64,000 nt of DNA from Bacillus manliponensis (GCF_000712595.1 NZ_JOTN01000018.1:1-64000), one strand, 5' to 3'; shown: positions 36,586 to 46,370, counted from the first letter of the stretch. The notes: a model not told the origin generated them from the sequence alone. Program-made: numbers and translations.

Positions 36586-38052
36586 ATGGGAAAACAAAAA
36601 AAGAAATGGAACAAAACATTATTAAAAACAGCACCGCTACTTGTAGTGTGTGGAATTATGGGAACGGCATTTGCAGAGACAGCTTCTGCCCATGGTTATA
36701 TTGAATCACCAACAAGTCGTTCTTATATGTGTAAGACAGGGCAAAACTTAAATTGTGGACCAGTGCAATACGAGCCTCAAAGTATTGAAGCGCAAGGGAC
36801 GTTTCCAAAGCTTGGACCAGCAGATGGACAGATTGCAAGCGGTGGTATTTTCAAGCAACTTGACGTTCAGACTGTAGATCGCTGGAATAAGGTAACGATG
36901 AAGGGTGGTAAGAACACGTTTACTTGGCGCCTTACAGCACCGCACAGTACAGCTGAATGGAAATATTATATTACAAAAAAAGATTGGGATCCAAATAAGC
37001 CGTTAACACGAGCTGATTTGGAGCAGATTGGTTATATTCATGAAGGTGGAAAAAAGCCATCATCTTACGAATCTCATGAGATTAATGTGCCAACGGACCG
37101 TGATGGATATCATGTTATTTTAGGTGTGTGGGAAATTGCAGATACACCAAATGCTTTCTATCAAGTAATGGATGTGAATTTAATCAATGATGGAAGTGTT
37201 CCTGCGGATAAAGAAGCACCAACAGTACCAACTTCTATTCTTTCACCAGGGCAAACTGCGAATAGTGTTGAGCTAAAGTGGTCGGCATCTACGGATAACG
37301 TAGGTGTCATGAAATACGAAATTCTTCGCAACGGAGAGGTTGTTGGAGAAAGTGGAAATGTAGCGTATACAGATCAAGGATTACAAGCAAATACAGAATA
37401 TACGTATACAATACGCGCAGTTGATGCAGCAGGAAATAAATCAGATGAAAGTGCAGCATTTAAAGTAATAACGAAAGAAGCTGCAGCTATCGATAAAGAA
37501 GCACCAACAGTACCATCTACTTTTACAGGTGCTGAACATGAAATGCATGGTGTTTCTCTAGCATGGAATGCGTCTACAGATAATGTAGGAGTGGTGAAAT
37601 ATGAAATTGTTCGCGATGGCAAAGTAATTGCAGAAACAGCAAGAACATCTTATGTAGACCATAGCGTGCAAGAAGATACAGAATATAAATATGCAGTACG
37701 TGCAGTTGATGCAGCAGGAAATACGTCAGCACTTACGGAAGAAGTAGTTGTAAAAACGAAATCAAACTCTCATTCACATGTAGAACAGTGGAACCCCACA
37801 AAAGTATATGTAGGTGGAATGATTGTAGAATATAAAGGACTTCAATATAAAGCCAACTACTGGACAGTAGGAAATGAACCGGAAAAATCTGATGCATGGA
37901 GACTCATTAGTAATGTTGTATTAGCATGGGAAAACGATAAAGTATACTTTGGCGGAGACCGTGTAACATTTGAAGGTGTTACATATGAAGCAAAATGGTG
38001 GACAAGAGGAGAAACGCCAGGTAAAGCAGATGTTTGGAAAAAAGTAATGTAA
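36586..38052 (+). CDS. Secreted chitin-active LPMO (AA10) with FnIII and CBM5 modules
   Basis: 488 residues. After a signal peptide (cleavage in ETASA-HG), mature His36 is the first copper-brace ligand of an AA10 lytic polysaccharide monooxygenase, with the second His in LTAPHSTAEW. Two fibronectin type III modules follow (about 213-300 and 308-400), almost duplicates at SASTDNVG/NASTDNVG, then two CBM5/12 chitin-binding modules (WNPTKVYVGG ... YWTVGNEPEKSDAW and WENDKVYFGG ... WWTRGETPGKADVW). It should cleave crystalline chitin oxidatively outside the cell. Single gene; ATG follows AGAGAGG. Confidence 0.93.
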   Translation: MGKQKKKWNKTLLKTAPLLVVCGIMGTAFAETASAHGYIESPTSRSYMCKTGQNLNCGPVQYEPQSIEAQGTFPKLGPADGQIASGGIFKQLDVQTVDRWNKVTMKGGKNTFTWRLTAPHSTAEWKYYITKKDWDPNKPLTRADLEQIGYIHEGGKKPSSYESHEINVPTDRDGYHVILGVWEIADTPNAFYQVMDVNLINDGSVPADKEAPTVPTSILSPGQTANSVELKWSASTDNVGVMKYEILRNGEVVGESGNVAYTDQGLQANTEYTYTIRAVDAAGNKSDESAAFKVITKEAAAIDKEAPTVPSTFTGAEHEMHGVSLAWNASTDNVGVVKYEIVRDGKVIAETARTSYVDHSVQEDTEYKYAVRAVDAAGNTSALTEEVVVKTKSNSHSHVEQWNPTKVYVGGMIVEYKGLQYKANYWTVGNEPEKSDAWRLISNVVLAWENDKVYFGGDRVTFEGVTYEAKWWTRGETPGKADVWKKVM

Positions 38053-38056
38053 TGTG

Positions 38057-38090
38057 AATAGAAGACTTTCTCTATGAGAGTCTTCTATTT
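38057..38090 (+). terminator. Terminator after LPMO gene
   Basis: AATAGAAGACT and AGTCTTCTATT form a strong stem followed by Ts. Confidence 0.88.
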
Positions 38091-38094
38091 TTAT

Positions 38095-38166
38095 ATAAAG
38101 TGAAACTTCACTTAGTGGTGGTTCTCTTTATCCTCACTGAATGTAAGTCTGTTAATAAGGAATAAA
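38095..38166 (+). repeat. bcr-like repeat, copy 2 (degenerate)
   Basis: Bounded by ATAAA on both sides. Starts GTGAAACTTCACTTAGTGG, has a weakened central hairpin and ends TCTGTTAATAAGGAATAAA. Same layout as the other copies but more diverged. Confidence 0.65.
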
Positions 38167-38456
38167 TCCATTTTAATTTTTTGAAATCTAAATTCCTGAT
38201 ACATAGAATACAGCGGAATCTACACTCTCTAGATTTTTTTTTTCACTTCACATGTGGCTGAAAAAGGCCCTGACCGCTTCTATGCATGGCCAGATGCTCT
38301 CTCCGACCTAAAAAGAGGGGGTGTTATGTCCTTTCTTTACTTGGCATTTATATGTACTAAAAATAGATAAAAAGAAAAAGAGTTTTCTTTTTACCAGTTT
38401 TGGATTATCTCTCCTATTTTCGGTATACTAGAAGAAATACACAATAGAAGGAGACG
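38167..38456. other. Intergenic stretch with an orphan terminator
   Basis: AATCTA and TAGATT (38217-38235) with ten Ts form a terminator not tied to a known gene. Behind it lies a GC-richer block (38255-38325: GGCCCTGACCGC, CATGGCCAGATGCTCTCTCC, AGAGGGGGTG) unlike its surroundings. I cannot assign it to a known RNA or element. Confidence 0.4.
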
Positions 38457-40181
38457 GTGCCATTGATTAAATTTATTATTTTAGCTGTATTAACATTGTT
38501 TATGATTCCATGGACAAGAAGTGGCGGGGGGCTTCGTACTGTTGATGGGGACAAACAGAAGGTTGTAAAACGGAAGTCTTCACCTATTTGGATTATTCCT
38601 GCTTTATTTTGGATTGGGGTCATAGTCTATGAATATTTGTGGTTAATTGATGATCGAGTAGATTCAATCATTACATATTATGCAGTGGCAATCGCCATCT
38701 TAATTTTATTAAGTTTTTTAGGACAGGCCAAAAAAGGGAAGCTAGAGTCACAAATAAAGGGAGCTACTGTATTCATTTTATTTGCCGTTTACGGTTATTT
38801 TGGATATATACATGATATTGTGATTTCTAAAGATAAGTATGAATCTGTTGTGAAAGAAGAAAAAGATATTTCTGAACCGTTTACAGAGGAAGATCAGCCG
38901 TTTACGGTACCGCCAAAAACAGCGGCAAATAAAATGAAGAAAGTATTTGGAGATATTCCAAAAGTTTCTTATTTTGAATTAGGAGAGCTTACACCACAAA
39001 TGGTTAACGGTGAAGCCTTATATGTTGCACCAATTGAAGTGTCTGGATTTTTTAAGTCACGTAAAGCTGAAACGATTCCAGGTTATGTAACGATGTCTGG
39101 AACAAACCCAGATGCCGAAGCAAAGTTACATTTAGGATATAAGATGAAATATGTTCCAAGTATGTTCTTTGGTGATAACTTACAACGTGTTGTTCGTAAG
39201 GCAGAACCAGACTTGATTTTTAAAGGAAAACCAAAATTTGAAGTAGATGATAATGGAAAACCATTCTACACACTGACATATGGAGAGTTTGTATCTGGTC
39301 GTTCGGGGTTTGTACCAAAAGGTGTTGTTGTTGTAAACGCTGAGACTGGAGATGTGAAAAAGTATGAAGGTGATACAGCACCAAAGTTTATTGATGGTGT
39401 ATTAAATTACGAAACAGCTTCTACTTTAAATACATACTTTGGTAAATATATACATGGTTTTTGGAATACGAAGTTCTCTCAAACAGATGTTAGAGAACCA
39501 ACAGCTTGGGGAACGAAAGAAGGAGTAACACCGATATTTGGGAAAGATGGGAAGTTGTATTACTTCACAGACTTTACTTCACCGAAAGAAGGAGTAGACT
39601 CTGCATTAGGATATTCTTTAGTTGATGCGAGAACAGGAAAATTGTCTTACTTTAATGGAGATCAGGTAAAAGGGATTATGGACGGATCTGCTGCAGAGGA
39701 AGTTGTAGATAACTCATTTAAACGTGAGAAATGGCATGGGACGATGCCTGTTATTTACAACGTATATGGAAAACCATCTTGGGTTGTACCAGTTGTAGAT
39801 GACGGTGGATTAGTACGTGCATATGCCGTTGTTGCAGCTTCTAATGCAAAAGTATTTGCAACTGCTCCATCACAAAAAGAAGCTTTTAAAAAGTATAAGA
39901 GTGTACTAACTGGAAGTGGTGATGCAGCACGTCCAACTTCTGATGGAAAAGAAGCGAAAATTGATGGGACAGTGCAGCGTGTGTATAAAGAGAAGACAGG
40001 CGAAAATACAATTGTTTTTGTCTTATTAGAAAATGAAGAAAAAGTGTTTATGGTCTCTGCAAAAGATTTCCCATATGCAATGTTTACAGAAGTAGGCGAT
40101 GCAGTGCAGATGACATATTTAGATACAGGTGAAACAATGTCTTCTGTTTCCGAGTTTACAAATAGTAATTTACAGAAGTAA
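38457..40181 (+). CDS. Conserved membrane protein of unknown function
   Basis: 574 residues. Four hydrophobic segments lie in the first 130 residues (about 3-19, 45-63, 73-86 and 103-122), then a large hydrophilic domain, probably outside, with beta-rich repeats (GKPKFEVDDNGKPFYTLTYGEFVSG; GYSLVDARTGKLSYFNGDQVKG) resembling the PepSY-like strand pattern only loosely. It starts at GTG 38457 or TTG 38463 after AAGGAGA. I do not recognise the family. Monocistronic with a terminator. Confidence 0.8.
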   Translation: MPLIKFIILAVLTLFMIPWTRSGGGLRTVDGDKQKVVKRKSSPIWIIPALFWIGVIVYEYLWLIDDRVDSIITYYAVAIAILILLSFLGQAKKGKLESQIKGATVFILFAVYGYFGYIHDIVISKDKYESVVKEEKDISEPFTEEDQPFTVPPKTAANKMKKVFGDIPKVSYFELGELTPQMVNGEALYVAPIEVSGFFKSRKAETIPGYVTMSGTNPDAEAKLHLGYKMKYVPSMFFGDNLQRVVRKAEPDLIFKGKPKFEVDDNGKPFYTLTYGEFVSGRSGFVPKGVVVVNAETGDVKKYEGDTAPKFIDGVLNYETASTLNTYFGKYIHGFWNTKFSQTDVREPTAWGTKEGVTPIFGKDGKLYYFTDFTSPKEGVDSALGYSLVDARTGKLSYFNGDQVKGIMDGSAAEEVVDNSFKREKWHGTMPVIYNVYGKPSWVVPVVDDGGLVRAYAVVAASNAKVFATAPSQKEAFKKYKSVLTGSGDAARPTSDGKEAKIDGTVQRVYKEKTGENTIVFVLLENEEKVFMVSAKDFPYAMFTEVGDAVQMTYLDTGETMSSVSEFTNSNLQK

Positions 40182-40206
40182 AGCGATAGATTTTCTATCG
40201 CTTTTT
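40181..40206 (+). terminator. Terminator after 38457-40181
   Basis: AAGCGATAGA and CTATCGCTT around TTT, with T-run. Confidence 0.88.
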
Positions 40207-40338
40207 CTTATCGTATAAAGTGTCAATACTGTGACAAAAATGATGGTATGTATAAAAAGAGTTGCTTGTCAGTGTCATTTTAAGTTTGTTCTCGTTATAA
40301 TGACAAGAGATGATGTTTTATAAAAGGAGTAGTTGAGA

Positions 40339-40863
40339 ATGAAGTACACCATTTGGGGCAGTGTTCTACTTGGGAGTATGTTACTATTAACAGGCTGCGT
40401 CGGAAATGAGCCGAAAAAAGAAGTGACAGAGAAAGTTGAACAGCCAAAGCAGAGTAGTGAAGATAATGCGGAAGATTTGAAAGTTTATAATGAAATACAT
40501 GAGAAGTATGAAGATAAGTTAAATAAAGACGTTAATGAAGCGATGCAGCTTTGGGAAGTTGCAAATGAAAGAAGTGGGAAAGCAATCTTTCATCCAGACT
40601 TCAAAAAAGATGTACAAGAAGTAACAGAAAGTGCTTTAGCTGATATAGAGCATATTCGAAGTGAGATTCGAGTGCCAGAATCAAAAAAACATGAGCATGG
40701 ATTATACGTAGGTTTTTTAGATGAATCGGAAAAGGCACTGAAAAAACTAGACAGTTTAGCGAAAGATGAGGATGTTGCATTACTTCGTGATATTGAAGTG
40801 CATTTAGCAACAGCCGTTACATATTACAATCGTTTTAAGGCTGAACAACAATCGAATAAATAA
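40339..40863 (+). CDS. Small putative lipoprotein
   Basis: 174 residues with lipobox LLTGCVG (Cys21 or near), then a Glu/Lys-rich helical region with no recognised domain. ATG 40339 has AAAGGAG at good spacing; the TTG at 40333 is inside the favoured spacer. The pattern of signal, short acidic linker and helical domain recalls other B. cereus lipoproteins of unknown role. Single gene. Confidence 0.75.
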   Translation: MKYTIWGSVLLGSMLLLTGCVGNEPKKEVTEKVEQPKQSSEDNAEDLKVYNEIHEKYEDKLNKDVNEAMQLWEVANERSGKAIFHPDFKKDVQEVTESALADIEHIRSEIRVPESKKHEHGLYVGFLDESEKALKKLDSLAKDEDVALLRDIEVHLATAVTYYNRFKAEQQSNK

Positions 40864-40902
40864 AAAATATCCTCTTTCAAACATGTGAAAGAGGATATTT
40901 TT
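40863..40902. terminator. Bidirectional terminator between convergent genes
   Basis: AAAAATATCCTCTTTC and GAAAGAGGATATTTTT form a 16-bp stem. It serves the lipoprotein gene on the forward strand and the glucosaminidase gene on the reverse. Confidence 0.9.
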
Positions 40903-40903
40903 A

Positions 40904-42541
40904 TTACATACTTAAGTTACTTTTCATTGTCCAATACTTTGTTCCGTCAGCTGTAAAGGAGAATTCTACAAATCCATTTGGATCTTCACGATACACTGTA
41001 ATAGAAGCCCCGGCTGTTAACGTACCAACTTTATTTTCTTTTACATCTACATCTGAACTTTTAATTGTGTAATTAAATGGGTACGGTACTTGGTAGTAAG
41101 CACCAGCAGAGCGAACAGATGCAACAGAATTAGCCGCATATGTTGTATATGGAATTTCTTCTCCTAATGCATTTACATTTAGTATTTCAGGATTTTGTTT
41201 TAATTGTTTTGCAAAACGATAATCCGTTGCTTTATAAGGCTTCATACGTTCCATAATGCTTGCAATTTTTGTACCCCATTCTTTATCAGAGGCGTACATT
41301 ACATTCATACCAACTAGAGTTGGACCGTTATAGTATTTTCCATCTGCTTCTAAATAAAATTCACGTACATAGTTGGCATTGTAGGCAATACTATCCCCAA
41401 AAGTAGGTAAATATTTTGCGTGTTTAAAAGGATCGCGGTCATAGGCACGTAACCCAAATAAATTATGCTTTCGGTAGGCAATTTCTGATTTCCCATAAGC
41501 AGATTCTAAAATAGCGTGTGCAGCTAAATAAAGAGCACTTACACCGTGATTTGTTTGTGCATTTACAAAGTCTTGACCATGTCCAATGAGTGGACTATCT
41601 GGATGATATTTCGCAATGAAATTATCAATCTCTTTTCCAGTAATAGTAGAAGCTAGTGTTAAATCTAGGTCTACGTATGATGCTGCGGTAATATGATTAT
41701 CTGGACGCCACTCACCGTTTTCTGCAAAGTAATATTCATATGCACCTATTGTAGTGAGACCGGTTTGCATAGTGCCACTATATTGGAAGTAGTACCAAGT
41801 ATCACCAAGTTGAAGCCATCCTGTATGCATAATACCTTGATCATTTATGTAGTACCAAGTGTTATCAAGCTGAAGCCATCCCGTATGCATAGCGCCGTTA
41901 TGGTTTAAATAATACCAAGATCCATAAGAAGGAAGCCAACCCGTATGCATTTTACCGTTTCCTTGTAAATAGTACCAAGTATTACCTAGCTGAAGCCATC
42001 CTGTATGCATTTCACCATTGTTTTGTAAATAATACCAAGTATTATCAAGCTGAAGCCACCCGGTATGCATTCCACCGTTATTATTTAAGTAGTACCAAGC
42101 GCCGTTATAGGAGAGCCATCCGGTATACATCTCACCGTTATTATTTAAGTAATACCAAGCGCCGTTATAGGAGAGCCATCCCGTACGCATGGCACCGTCC
42201 TTTTGCATATAGTACCAAGAATCACCAAGTTGAAGCCACCCAGTGTGCATAGCACCGTTTTTGTTTAAATAATACCAAGATCCATTGTAAGAGAGCCACC
42301 CGGTTTTCATTTTTCCATCATTTTGGAAATAATAATATGTATTTTCAATTGTCGCCCATCCTGTTTTGAATGTACCGTCTGGATTGAAATAGTACCAATT
42401 ATTATTTTTCTGTACCCATCCAGCTTGTTTTGAAGAAATTTCAAGAGTATTTGTTTTGTCTGCTGACACCTCGGCATAACTATTAACAGGAATAGATACA
42501 ATGCTAGATGCTAGAACAAATGCTATAGCTTTCTTAAACAT
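40904..42541 (-). CDS. Cell-wall-bound glucosaminidase with CW-binding repeats
   Basis: 545 residues. A signal peptide ([21 protein letters not shown]) is followed by about twelve 20-residue cell-wall-binding repeats (consensus G-W-x-x-x-x-x-x-W-Y-Y-x-x-x-x-G-x-M-x-T) over about residues 38-285. Next come a glucosaminidase domain with [17 protein letters not shown] (probable catalytic Glu) and GLRAYDRDP, and a C-terminal SH3-like tail ([12 protein letters not shown]). It should cut N-acetylglucosaminyl bonds in peptidoglycan. The repeat type is the one that binds choline in pneumococcus; the ligand here is probably a Bacillus wall polymer. Confidence 0.9.
   Translation of the reverse strand: MFKKAIAFVLASSIVSIPVNSYAEVSADKTNTLEISSKQAGWVQKNNNWYYFNPDGTFKTGWATIENTYYYFQNDGKMKTGWLSYNGSWYYLNKNGAMHTGWLQLGDSWYYMQKDGAMRTGWLSYNGAWYYLNNNGEMYTGWLSYNGAWYYLNNNGGMHTGWLQLDNTWYYLQNNGEMHTGWLQLGNTWYYLQGNGKMHTGWLPSYGSWYYLNHNGAMHTGWLQLDNTWYYINDQGIMHTGWLQLGDTWYYFQYSGTMQTGLTTIGAYEYYFAENGEWRPDNHITAASYVDLDLTLASTITGKEIDNFIAKYHPDSPLIGHGQDFVNAQTNHGVSALYLAAHAILESAYGKSEIAYRKHNLFGLRAYDRDPFKHAKYLPTFGDSIAYNANYVREFYLEADGKYYNGPTLVGMNVMYASDKEWGTKIASIMERMKPYKATDYRFAKQLKQNPEILNVNALGEEIPYTTYAANSVASVRSAGAYYQVPYPFNYTIKSSDVDVKENKVGTLTAGASITVYREDPNGFVEFSFTADGTKYWTMKSNLSM
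41700..42425 (-). repeat. About twelve tandem 60-bp coding repeats
   Basis: These encode the cell-wall-binding repeats of the glucosaminidase. Copies differ mainly in the loop residues, and adjacent ones (for example 42060-42180) are nearly identical, which suggests recent duplication and possible copy-number change between strains. Confidence 0.85.
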
Positions 42542-42724
42542 AATGTCACCGTTCTCCTTTTTATAGTATTTTTCCTATATACTATTCTATCAAGTAAATA
42601 AAGAAAAACAATGACATTAAAATTATTTTATGTATATATTTGGATTTTTTTGCAGGGTAATTTGTTATAGGGGAAGTGGAGATTAACTATAAGTAGGCCG
42701 ACTTTTTGGATTGTTAGATTGATT

Positions 42725-42764
42725 TAAAAAAGTAGCATAGACCAAAGTTAGGGTCTATGCTACT
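42725..42764 (-). terminator. Terminator of the YusW-like gene
   Basis: AGTAGCATAGACC and GGTCTATGCTACT form a perfect 13-bp stem. On the reverse strand it is followed by TTTTTT. Confidence 0.88.
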
Positions 42765-42779
42765 AAGATTAAGATGTTT

Positions 42780-42879
42780 TTTATTGTAAGCTGTAACATT
42801 GCTACCTCAACGTTTGAGAGAAACGAAGAGGTTTAGTGGGAGGTAAAGAAAACTCCCACTGAGTGAAGTTTCACTTTAT
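42780..42879 (-). repeat. bcr-like repeat, copy 3
   Basis: Reverse orientation, TTTAT at both ends, with the shared GTGAAACTTCACTCAGTGGG half and a divergent other half. The stop codon of the YusW-like gene (TAA, 42876-42878) lies in the terminal ATAAA, so the element supplies the end of that gene. Confidence 0.68.
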
Positions 42880-43370
42880 TTTTGAACTTTATATTCTTTC
42901 TTTGTTCCGTCTGTAAAGACAACTTCTAAATCGAACTTTTGATAATCTTTATCTAACTGAAATACATTAATTACTTCATCAATTACTTCTTGATCTGTAG
43001 TATTTTTATCAAATTTTAGTTGCTCTAGAAGTGGCTGTACTTTATTCATCGCTTCATCGCCAGTTAAAACCCCATTTGCTTTTGGATCTTGAATTTTTGC
43101 TTCCATTGCTTCAGTATCTGTTTTTGCTTGATACTCCGCTTCGTAGTCTTTTGCTGCATCTTGATAGTCGACACCTAAGTCAAAGTTGTTAAAATTAAGT
43201 TTTAAATCTTCACCTCTATTAGTAGTTTTATCATCTACGTTGTCTTTTGTTGTATCTTCAGTTACTTTTTTATCACCATTATTATCATTTGTATCTGTTG
43301 CCGTATTGTTACAACCAGTAATAACAGGTACTAACATAAGTGATAGTAAAATTGAAAATAAAATTTTCAT
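42876..43370 (-). CDS. YusW-like lipoprotein
   Basis: 164 residues with lipobox VITGCNN (Cys20), a Thr/Asp/Lys-rich linker, then a C-terminal domain (LKLNFNNFDLGVDYQDAAKDYEAEYQ ... VFTDGTKKEYKVQK) typical of YusW-like proteins. Function unknown. The ATG follows AAGGAGG. Its stop codon lies within the end of a dispersed repeat, and a strong terminator follows about 110 nt further on. Confidence 0.78.
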   Translation of the reverse strand: MKILFSILLSLMLVPVITGCNNTATDTNDNNGDKKVTEDTTKDNVDDKTTNRGEDLKLNFNNFDLGVDYQDAAKDYEAEYQAKTDTEAMEAKIQDPKANGVLTGDEAMNKVQPLLEQLKFDKNTTDQEVIDEVINVFQLDKDYQKFDLEVVFTDGTKKEYKVQK

Positions 43371-43444
43371 GACATAATCCTCCTTAAGAAATGTTATTCA
43401 ATAAAAGTTTTACCAATTTTTCTCTATTTATGTATGTGAAATAA

Positions 43445-43469
43445 AAAAGGTATCCTAAAGAGGATACCG
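43445..43469 (-). terminator. Terminator of the OppA-type gene
   Basis: GGTATCCT and AGGATACC around AAAG; on the reverse strand a T-run follows. Confidence 0.85.
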
Positions 43470-43476
43470 TGTAAAA

Positions 43477-45120
43477 TTATTTTTCAATTTTTGCCCATTT
43501 AAAGTTTAATGGACCTGCAAAATCAACTTCGACAATTCCTTTTACATATGAGCGTTCTAAGTAAGAAGATCCGTTTTGGTACAGAGGCGCAATAACAGCA
43601 TCTTCAAATAGAATTTTCTCAGCTTCTTTTAATGCTCCCCAACGTGCTTTTTCGTCACTAGCTAAGTCTGTTTTTGCTTTGTTAATTAAATCATCAAATT
43701 TTGGATTAGAATAATGATTTAAGTTATAAGGGTTATTTGTTTCAAATAGATCTAAAAATGTAATTGGGTCTGCGAAATCAGGGCTCCAACCATCAATGCT
43801 AATTTCATATTGTCCATCTAATAGTAATGTAACTTGCTGTTTACGAGGTTGTGATTTAATGTTAACTGTTAGTCCATCTAAATTTTTTTCTAATTGCTCT
43901 TTTAAATATGAACCCGTCTTTTTTGATAAGTCGCTATCGCTTGTTAATAGCTCAAGTGTTACTTTCTCTACTCCTAATTCTTGTTTTGCTTTCTTCCATA
44001 ATGTTTTTGCTTCTTTTGGGTTTTCTTTCGTTAAATCACCATTTTCAGCCCGGAAGTCTTTTCCATCAGGGCCTTGTACAAAGTTTTTTGGTACAAGGGA
44101 GTAAGCAGGAAGAGAGCCGTCATTGAGTAATACATTTACAAATGCTTTCTTATCGATACTTTGATCGATTGCTTTACGAGCATGAACATTTTTAAGTACG
44201 TTATTTTGTTGGTTTAAGCGTAGAAATTGTACACCAACGTCTGGTCTTTCTTTAAAGTTTTTATCAGTTCGATATTTATCAACAAGATCTGATGTTAAAC
44301 CGATTCGATCAATTTGGTTTGATTCATATAAGTTTAATGCAGTTGAATGTTCTTTTACGATATTAAAATTAATTTCTTCAAGGTTTACAGTATCTTTGTC
44401 CCAGTAGTTTTCATTCTTTTTAAATTGGAAACTTTGTTCATGCTTCCAGTTTTCTAATGTAAATGCACCGTTATAAATAAGAGTATTCGATTCTAATGCG
44501 TATTGCTCACCTTGTGATTTATAAAATTCTTCATTAATTGGTAAGAATGTAGGGAACGCTGTTAAACTAATAAAGAAGGGAACAGGACGTTCAAGTTCTA
44601 CCTCCAGTGTATAGTCATCGATTGCTTTTACTCCTAATTGATCTGGCGTGAGCTCACTGTTATTAATTTTCTTCGCGTTTTTAATGTCGAAGAATAAGAA
44701 TGCATATTCAGATGCGGTATTGGGATCAACTGCGCGTTGCCAAGCAAATACGAAATCTTTTGCTGTAACAGGTGTGCCGTTTGACCATTTTGATTCTCGT
44801 AAATGGAATGTATACTTTGTTTTATCTTCACTTACATCGTGAGACTTAGCAACGCCAGGAACAGGTTTATTCCCTTCGCCAAGATTGTATAATCCTTCAA
44901 ATACATTACGCATTACTTGTCCAGAATCAGTATCAGTAGCGCGGGCCGTATCCATTGTACGAATCTCAGTGCCAGCCACTAAGTTTAATACTTGTTTATC
45001 GGGTGCTTTTTCTTTTGCACCTGCACGTTTTGTATCATCTTTTGTATTTGAGCATCCTGTAAATAGTAGGCTCACTCCTAAAATAGATGCAATTGCTGAT
45101 TTGTACTTTCTTGTCATCAT
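43477..45120 (-). CDS. OppA-type peptide-binding lipoprotein under a SAM riboswitch
   Basis: 547 residues of SBP family 5 with lipobox LFTGCSN (Cys23), core YTFHLRESKWSNGTPVTAKDFVFAW and the oligopeptide-binding C-terminus. Two Met codons (45120 and 45117) follow GAGGAGG. No permease or ATPase is adjacent, so it must share another importer. The leader contains a SAM-I riboswitch with terminator, which implies derepression when S-adenosylmethionine is low. A role in taking up methionine-containing peptides or another sulfur source is inferred. Confidence 0.9.
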   Translation of the reverse strand: MMTRKYKSAIASILGVSLLFTGCSNTKDDTKRAGAKEKAPDKQVLNLVAGTEIRTMDTARATDTDSGQVMRNVFEGLYNLGEGNKPVPGVAKSHDVSEDKTKYTFHLRESKWSNGTPVTAKDFVFAWQRAVDPNTASEYAFLFFDIKNAKKINNSELTPDQLGVKAIDDYTLEVELERPVPFFISLTAFPTFLPINEEFYKSQGEQYALESNTLIYNGAFTLENWKHEQSFQFKKNENYWDKDTVNLEEINFNIVKEHSTALNLYESNQIDRIGLTSDLVDKYRTDKNFKERPDVGVQFLRLNQQNNVLKNVHARKAIDQSIDKKAFVNVLLNDGSLPAYSLVPKNFVQGPDGKDFRAENGDLTKENPKEAKTLWKKAKQELGVEKVTLELLTSDSDLSKKTGSYLKEQLEKNLDGLTVNIKSQPRKQQVTLLLDGQYEISIDGWSPDFADPITFLDLFETNNPYNLNHYSNPKFDDLINKAKTDLASDEKARWGALKEAEKILFEDAVIAPLYQNGSSYLERSYVKGIVEVDFAGPLNFKWAKIEK

Positions 45121-45188
45121 AAATTCCTCCTCAAATTGTTTGTCTATTTGCCTGTATATTTTTGTTGGCCAACAATTGTGAGGGAAAT

Positions 45189-45226
45189 GAAAAAATCCCT
45201 CTTTTCATATGAAGAAAGAGGGATTT
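45189..45226 (-). terminator. Riboswitch terminator hairpin
   Basis: AAATCCCTCTTT and AAAGAGGGATTT form a stem; on the reverse strand a run of Ts follows. It lies between the SAM aptamer and the OppA-type gene and is the expected off-state hairpin. Confidence 0.85.
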
Positions 45227-45264
45227 ACATGTTTAAAACGTGCGCACATTTATAAACAAAGTCC

Positions 45265-45376
45265 CTCATTCTATCTTTCGAGCAAATTGCTCGCAGGAAG
45301 TGGCACAGTATTCGCACGCGAACCTGTTGCCGAGGTTTCAAAGGGCCAGTCCCTCCACCTCTCTTGATACAATGAG
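45265..45376 (-). ncRNA. SAM-I (S-box) riboswitch aptamer
   Basis: On the reverse strand it reads ATCAAGAGAGGTGGAGGGAC, then TGGCCCTTTGAAACCTCGGC and AACAGG, the S-box core. The closing P1 helix is CTCATTGTATC with GATAGAATGAG. Terminator follows 40 nt downstream. Confidence 0.95.
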
Positions 45377-45494
45377 TAAACATAATAGACAAATATTAAT
45401 TTTTTGTTTCTTTGATTATTCAAAATCTTATCACCTGCATAAACGAAATGTCAACAAACTAAATATATTCATAATTTTCAGTTATAATAAATGG

Positions 45495-45530
45495 AAAAAA
45501 CTCCCACCGTATAGGTAGGAGAGAGTTTTC
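45495..45530 (-). terminator. Terminator of the aldo/keto reductase gene
   Basis: AAAACTC and GAGTTTT with inner complementary GGTAGG/CCCACC-type bases; T-run on the reverse strand. Confidence 0.7.
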
Positions 45531-45536
45531 TTTATA

Positions 45537-46370
45537 TTAAAAATCAAAGTTATCTGGATCTGGACCAACGCGATGATTTTCATTTAATGCTTGAATCTTT
45601 TCCATGTCTTCGTTCGTGAGTTCAAAATTAAAGATATCCGCATTTTCTATAATACGATGTTCTTTTATAGATTTTGGAATTGTAACGACTTCGTTTTGTA
45701 AATCCCATCGTAAAATGACTTGAGCGGTAGATTTATTATATTTTTTTGCAATCTCTTGTAAAACAGGATGATCAAGAAGCTGTCCTTGCATTAATGGTGA
45801 CCAAGCTTCTAGTTGAATGGTATGCTCTTTACAAAAAGCATGTAGTTTTTCTTGTGTTAAGCGTGGATGATACTCAACTTGATTCACCATCGGTTTAATC
45901 TCTGCACCTTCTAGTAAGTCTTGTAAGTGATGAATTTGGAAGTTACTCACGCCAATTGCACGAACACGCCCGTCTTTATATAGTTTTTCTAGTGCTTTCC
46001 ATGTTTCTTTATACTTTCCTTGAACTGGCCAGTGCACTAAGTATAAATCTAAGTATTCTAAGCCAAGCTTTTGCAAACTCGTTTCAAATGCTTGTAACGT
46101 AGATTCATAGCCTTGATCGCTATTCCATACTTTTGATGTAATAAATAGTTCTTCACGAGGTACATTACTTTCGCGAAGCGCTTGACCAACACCATCTTCA
46201 TTGTTATAAATTGCTGCCGTATCAATGCTGCGATACCCATTTTGAATTGCTGTTTTTACAGAATGAATGACATCAGAACCATCCTCTACTTTAAAAACAC
46301 CTAAGCCAAACCATGGCATTTTTACACCGTTATGTAGCGTAGCATAGTCTTGTAAACTCGTGAACTTCAT
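45537..46370 (-). CDS. Aldo/keto reductase, YvgN/YtbE type
   Basis: 277 residues, a TIM-barrel NADPH-dependent reductase of small aldehydes and ketones such as methylglyoxal. Tetrad residues are visible: Asp in [11 protein letters not shown], Tyr in the same motif, Lys in TSKVWN and His in YLVHWPV. The nucleotide-binding end has [12 protein letters not shown]-like [12 protein letters not shown]. Length and motifs fit B. subtilis YvgN/YtbE. Monocistronic with its own terminator. Confidence 0.92.
   Translation of the reverse strand: MKFTSLQDYATLHNGVKMPWFGLGVFKVEDGSDVIHSVKTAIQNGYRSIDTAAIYNNEDGVGQALRESNVPREELFITSKVWNSDQGYESTLQAFETSLQKLGLEYLDLYLVHWPVQGKYKETWKALEKLYKDGRVRAIGVSNFQIHHLQDLLEGAEIKPMVNQVEYHPRLTQEKLHAFCKEHTIQLEAWSPLMQGQLLDHPVLQEIAKKYNKSTAQVILRWDLQNEVVTIPKSIKEHRIIENADIFNFELTNEDMEKIQALNENHRVGPDPDNFDF

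Noticed and set aside
41700-42425. Possible CRISPR array because of regular 60-bp units
   Set aside because: The units are contiguous coding repeats in one frame with no variable spacers.
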